Part shown: positions 60,274-64,000 of the stretch, piece after piece
Layout: each line of letters opens with the position of its first letter
Position numbering within the stretch: the stretch's first letter is position 1
Assembly (NCBI GenBank): GCA_038049695.1
Contig: CP142451.1
Span: 44,341,001 to 44,405,000, forward strand
Direction: 5' to 3'
Origin: Cinnamomum chago
Lineage: Eukaryota > Streptophyta > Magnoliopsida > Laurales > Lauraceae
Length of the DNA: 64,000 nt
The notes under the pieces: generated by a model
Told to the model about the DNA's origin: nothing
What the model saw: only the letters and a program-made list of their open reading frames with translations
Database searches by the model: none
Made by a program: the position numbers and the translations under genes

Positions 60274-60372
60274 TGACCGGTGACTCGCAGCGTCTCCCGG
60301 ACACAAAGACATCAACCTTCTACTCCTTCAAGCTAAGGACAACGGAGTAATCCTTCCTCAAGTTCTTCAAGA

Positions 60373-60623
60373 ATGAGCCCCAACTCTGTCACCAGAACAA
60401 TCTCTTCGTTCGAATCACAGGGGATGAACGTCTTGGCTACAAATTCTGAGCCACCTCACAATCCACCTCCTGATGAAACAACCACACGCATCCAGCAATT
60501 GGAGCAAGGTCAGTAGAGGATTGAGGCTCTGATGGAAAATCTTCTTCTCGCTTTTCAGCGTCAAGAAAATAACCAACTTCCTCCAGATAACGAGGAAAAT
60601 GCAGAAAACAATGAGTCACGCAC
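60373..60623 (+). pseudogene. F gag N-terminus, interrupted
   Basis: Starting at ATG 60373 (a second in-frame ATG is at 60424), the frame has a Pro-rich stretch and then TTTRIQQLEQGQ, a TAG near 60514, and RIEALMENLLLAFQRQENNQ, a short coiled coil as at the start of many gypsy gag proteins. It is cut at 60623 by the GypA LTR, with CGCAC (60619-60623) as the expected target duplication. Confidence 0.55.
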
Positions 60624-61126
60624 TGTAAGACCCCGACCCGAGTGAACCCGATTAGTGTTAATTAAGTCGTGTGTTAGTTCTAAGCTTGATTAGTGATTTT
60701 GGTTAAGTTGGGTTTGGAATAGCTTTTGAAATAGTTTTGGGGAATTTTGATTGCTTGTGATTAGTGGGGCCCTTTGGGGGGTTCCTTTTTATGACCTTGC
60801 ATGCGCTTGAGGATTTATCGGAGATTTTGCATTTATTGTTTTAATCTCGTTTTATTGGTATTGTTAATCCATACAACTTTCATGTTGATCCCGTCCCCGT
60901 TCGAGATCCCGAAACCCGATTTCATAGCCTTGAGGGCAAAACAGTCATTGTGCACAATATCTGTACCCAAAACTTGATATTCCTGAAACCCGCGAAACAT
61001 ATACTTTTTGGAAACTAGATATTTCGGCGATCATTTCTTCCTTCTTCATCGAATTCATCCGAGATCCCGAAAGCCAAGATTTCAGCCCTTGAATGTCTTA
61101 AGTAGTGGGACCCATCTCCATTTGCT

Positions 61127-61134
61127 TATATAAG
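61127..61134 (+). promoter_or_regulatory. TATA box of GypA LTR
   Basis: TATATAAG lies about 500 bp into the LTR. The equivalent site on the minus strand is at 13170-13177. Transcription from here would include the cassette and the remaining 2.6 kb of LTR as R/U5. Confidence 0.65.
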
Positions 61135-61974
61135 GAGACCCATCTTCCTCATTTTTCCTTTTTCCAGCACAAAGGAGAGTCTAGGGTTTGTTTGGCAACT
61201 TTTCTTCTTCTTCTTGCTCTCTCCATCTCAATCTCCTACTAATCTTGCACCAACATCAAAATGGAGATCATCATCTTCTTCCTCATCACCATGGCTCTTT
61301 ATTAATACCATTTGTGAAGAAAACCCTCCATTCCAAGATCTTCATTGAGCTTACTCTTGCCATTAGAGGACCTTACAAGTAAGTAATCCTTCCCTTCTTC
61401 TAGATTTGTATTCTTCTAGCCCTAGAGAAGCTTCATCTTCATTATTGTAAGGTTTCCCTTTCTATTTCATTGTTTGACCATTTTAGGGTTTGTTTGTTTT
61501 GGGGATTTTGTTCATAGCTTGAGTCTTTGGCTTGGAAGAGTATAAGAGCTTGATTTGCTTATTAGAAGACCCAAGGCGAGTGGATGATTTGATTTTTATA
61601 AGCTTTCAATGATTTTGGTACTTTCCACTCATGCCTATTTATTGCATTGGTTTGAAATAAATGTTCATGGTAGAGCTTTGGTAGTGCATTTATGTCTTAT
61701 AAGTGTATTGGTGAATGACATTTAATTTCTCAATGTTTGTACCAAATGTACTCTATTGTGAAATGGTTTCCTTCTTTCTTTTTTTGTATTGGATTTGATG
61801 TTGATGGAGGAGGTGATGGAATGAACACATATTGGGGGTTTTGGAGAAGTGTAGATAGATGCATTCGAGGAGCTTTTAGCTCAGTTCGTTGCAAGGATTA
61901 AATGGAAGTGAGGAGAATGGTTTTGAGGAGGAAAAATAGCTCAAATTTGAACACAGTGGGTGTTTCCCACACCT

Positions 61975-62245
61975 GGTGGTCAGCCAGCGGTCACCTGGCG
62001 GCTAACCGCCAGATAGCCTAACAATTGCGGTTACTTTTCCAGAGAGCACCATTTTCCACCTGAAAACACGGTCAGCCACACGGTTAGCAAGCGGCTAACC
62101 GCCGAACCCATCGGCGGCTAACCGCACCATGGCGGTTACTTTTCCAGTAAGCTGCAATTTGCAGCCCAGCCGCGGTTAGCTGCGTGGTCAGCCAGCGGCT
62201 AGCCGCCTAACCCAGCGGCGGCTAACCGCCAGCTGACCATCATGT
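61975..62245. repeat. TAGCC-type palindrome cassette (GypA LTR)
   Basis: GGCGGCTAACCGCC, AAGCGGCTAACCGCCG, GGCGGCTAACCGC and AGCGGCTAGCCGCC words are separated by CTTTTCCAG(A/T) phrases. Confidence 0.88.
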
Positions 62246-63804
62246 GACCGAAATTACCCAGAACCATAGAAATGGATGGAAATGGAGAGGAATGGATATG
62301 ATTTTTGTCCCAATCATTTGTAAACCCTTTTAGAGAATGATGGGGACCGTTCACCTGGAGATGCGCATGGAGCCCGTTTGAGAAAGAAACCATATTACGA
62401 AGACTCAATTGAAGTTTCAAAAACCCCAAAGTGTATAAGGACCCCGAAATGTCCCCAAACTCAAGGAGTACCAAGTTTTATATATATTGACATACGGGAT
62501 CCCTATTCACCATGAACTAGTTTTGAACCCCGATACTTGTCCTGAGATTTCAAAAGTTCTATAGTATTTTATTGTTCCCGAATTTACTCTACTTGACTTG
62601 TTATTCTCGAAAGTATTGAGAGTGTACTTGTAATAATTGTTAGCCCCGAAATGTATTGCCTGACATGAAATGACAGTGTGCCCTTGAGCACCCCCGTCCT
62701 GCCCGTTTAGTTATTTGTACTTGATTTACTTGCACATGTCTCGATTTGTTATTTGACCTACTAGTCGGCACCACTAAGCTTGGATAACCCTGTTGGTCTG
62801 ATCCACCGACTTGGAGATCCCTCTCTTGTCCCGCCAGCTGCAGTTTGGATCCCGCTACCCGGTTATTACCGTGGTCTTGTCCTGATGCCGCAGATTGCTA
62901 CTATGGTTCCCGATGCCCGGCTCGCTACCGTGGTCATGTATAGTATATGTATAAGTATTTATAAGATCCACTGTTTCTCCTCACCTCGAGTGACTGAGAT
63001 CAGTGCCTGGTTATTGCTCTGTCACTTTAGTGATAGAGGACTTAACTTCGTGTGGTTGCCATCTTGCCTGTTTCCTGTTTCCTTGGTTACCATTGCATGT
63101 TTTACAATGTTTACTTGTATTTGAATAAATGTTTTATCTTTTCATAGAAATTGTTATTGAGACAAGTTTTAAATGCTTTTGAAGGTAAATTCATTTATTA
63201 TCATATTGTCATTGTATTTTACCCATTTGCCAAACCGTCGTGTTTAACCCACTTTTTGGTACTCAGGTCCCGTTGTTGGTTATCCCGAGGAGGAGCACGA
63301 GGAGGCGGTCGGAGAACCGCATCAGTTAGTTGAGTGGCGCGCCGATGATGTCATTTAGACATTCGGTTGTCTCCAGATGCGATTCATTTTGGGAGTTATG
63401 GATAACTCATTCTTTTGTGATTATATTTTGAGATGTATTGGCCTTTGTTGGCCTCTATTTTTGGGGAATGTAACTAAATGATCTTTTGTTTAAAGTTTAA
63501 CCTTACTTTTGGGTAACATGCTAATGATCATTGCTCATTCTGATACAGTATTATAATTGTGTTATTATCTTTATGGTTTGAGATGGACGGAATATTTGAT
63601 TTGCTACACGCTTCCGCACTTAATAGAAATGTTCATATATGGTTGTGATATCCTCACCGCGGACACCTGTGGGAAATTAAATAAGTGTGTGCACCTTGTT
63701 GACACACTCTACATATTAACCATTCACTCACCACACTATCATCATCATTAGTGTCCCGATCACGGATTAGGACCTCGGTAACCCGGTCCGGGGTCGCGAC
63801 AGAC

Positions 63805-63816
63805 TGGTATCAGAGC
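63805..63816 (+). other. primer-binding site of the right GypA element
   Basis: TGGTATCAGAGC lies 3 bp after the LTR end, the same geometry as 10104-10115. Confidence 0.95.
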
Positions 63817-63961
63817 GAGACGTGTTTCAAGCAATTAAAAGAAACTAGAAATCCTAAGGACGTGGCGAGGATTCGTTAGACTCTTCGTTAGCTAGTATCG
63901 TGTGAGCAATGTGTGACCTTTTATTTGATTATTATGTGCTAACAACTTGTTTTGCAGCATC

Positions 63962-64000
63962 ATGCCACCTCGTAAGCGATCGATAAATGGCAACCCTTCT
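63962..64000 (+). CDS. gag: GypA gag, first 13 codons (runs off window)
   Basis: ATG at 63962 opens MPPRKRSINGNPS, which differs at two residues from the start of the inner GypA gag (MPPRKRPVNGNPS at 10262). The leader between PBS and ATG is also nearly identical in the two copies. The rest lies outside the window. Confidence 0.8.
   Translation, partial: MPPRKRSINGNPS

Larger units (their letters stand above)
55386..60623 (+). mobile_element. Element F: gypsy-like LTR retrotransposon, 5' part, cut by GypA
   Basis: The probable LTR begins TGTTGACATC at 55386; AGAAG (55381-55385) would be the target duplication. TATAAATAGG lies at 57111-57120. The LTR probably ends ...CCATCA at 57901, followed by TGGCATACCCGGTGGG as a putative PBS; a similar GGCATACCC at 57788 makes this boundary uncertain. 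After that come a repeat-rich leader, broken reading frames and a gag-like N-terminus that runs into the GypA LTR at 60624. No 3' half is in the window. The arrangement suggests the Tat/Athila side of Ty3/gypsy, but no pol is available to confirm it. Confidence 0.6.
60624..64000 (+). mobile_element. GypA element: complete 5' LTR, PBS and gag start (continues beyond window)
   Basis: The LTR runs from TGTAAGACCCCGACC (60624) to GGGGTCGCGACA (63801), 3178 bp, the reference copy for this family here. TATATAAG is at 61127-61134, the TAGCC-type cassette at 61975-62245, and the PBS at 63805-63816. The TTCGACGA inverted repeat is mutated in this copy (TTCGGCGA/TCATCGAA). It is inserted in F gag. Confidence 0.93.

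Noticed and set aside
10104-63816. tRNA-Met genes suggested by TGGTATCAGAGC
   Set aside because: Only the 12-nt primer-binding site is present, directly after LTR ends. No cloverleaf follows.

Overview
This window is repeat-rich plant nuclear DNA, most likely from a flowering plant with a large genome. I find no host gene, rRNA, tRNA or bacterial-type operon. Nearly every base can be placed in an LTR retrotransposon. The evidence is TG...CA termini, 5-bp target-site duplications (TSDs), primer-binding sites (PBS) matching initiator tRNA-Met, polypurine tracts, and broken gag/pol reading frames. Family names used here are my own labels. GypA (LTR TGTAAGACC...CGACA, about 3.2 kb) and GypB (TGTGAGAACC...GTGACA, about 3.9-4.3 kb) are related Ty3/gypsy families with very long LTRs; the GypA gag looks Tekay/Del-like. 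K is a Ty1/copia element and LTR-C is its LTR (about 1.7 kb). D is a non-autonomous copia-like element with 1.77-kb LTRs, and D' is an older relative of it. F is a second gypsy-like element with a repeat-filled leader.

The layout is a nest. The oldest layer is K on the minus strand. Its RNase H end is cut by D' at 41223/41224, and its 5' LTR is cut by a GypA LTR at 52993. The whole window therefore appears to sit inside one copia element, whose own sequence survives only at about 41224-44135 and 49702-52992. D' enters from beyond the left edge and ends at 41223. It is interrupted in turn by GypB (1-1429), a GypA LTR (2695-13682), a GypA solo LTR (13772-16990), LTR-C (17817-23833), LTR-C (24501-25279), a tandem LTR-C pair (26739-30161) and a GypA-like solo LTR (30860-41191). 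Several of these carry further insertions. A GypA element sits in the first GypA LTR and carries a GypB solo LTR (3048-7286). Another GypB lies in LTR-C (18509-22830). The complete element D (30984-38470) lies in the GypA-like LTR. To the right, LTR-C (44136-49701) splits the K gag and holds a GypB solo LTR (45563-49436). Beyond 52993, a GypA LTR is cut by F (from 55386), and F is cut by a GypA element whose 5' LTR is 60624-63801 and whose gag starts at 63962, just before the window ends.

Expression and mobility: the LTRs carry recognisable TATA boxes. D is the only complete LTR-to-LTR element. Its LTRs differ at about 10 of 1,772 positions, so it moved recently, yet it encodes only a broken gag-like protein and must have used another element's pol. 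D' additionally carries an ORF that resembles the plant-transposon Transposase_32 family and starts with the histone H3-like MARTKQT.

The most unusual signal is a set of GC-rich cassettes built from short self-complementary words: CGCTCGAGCG, CGGTCGACCG, and CGGCTAGCCG/GCGGTTAGCCGC. They occupy one corresponding site in GypA and GypB LTRs but differ in type between copies of the same family. One type also recurs in the unrelated copia-like D LTRs and in the K leader.
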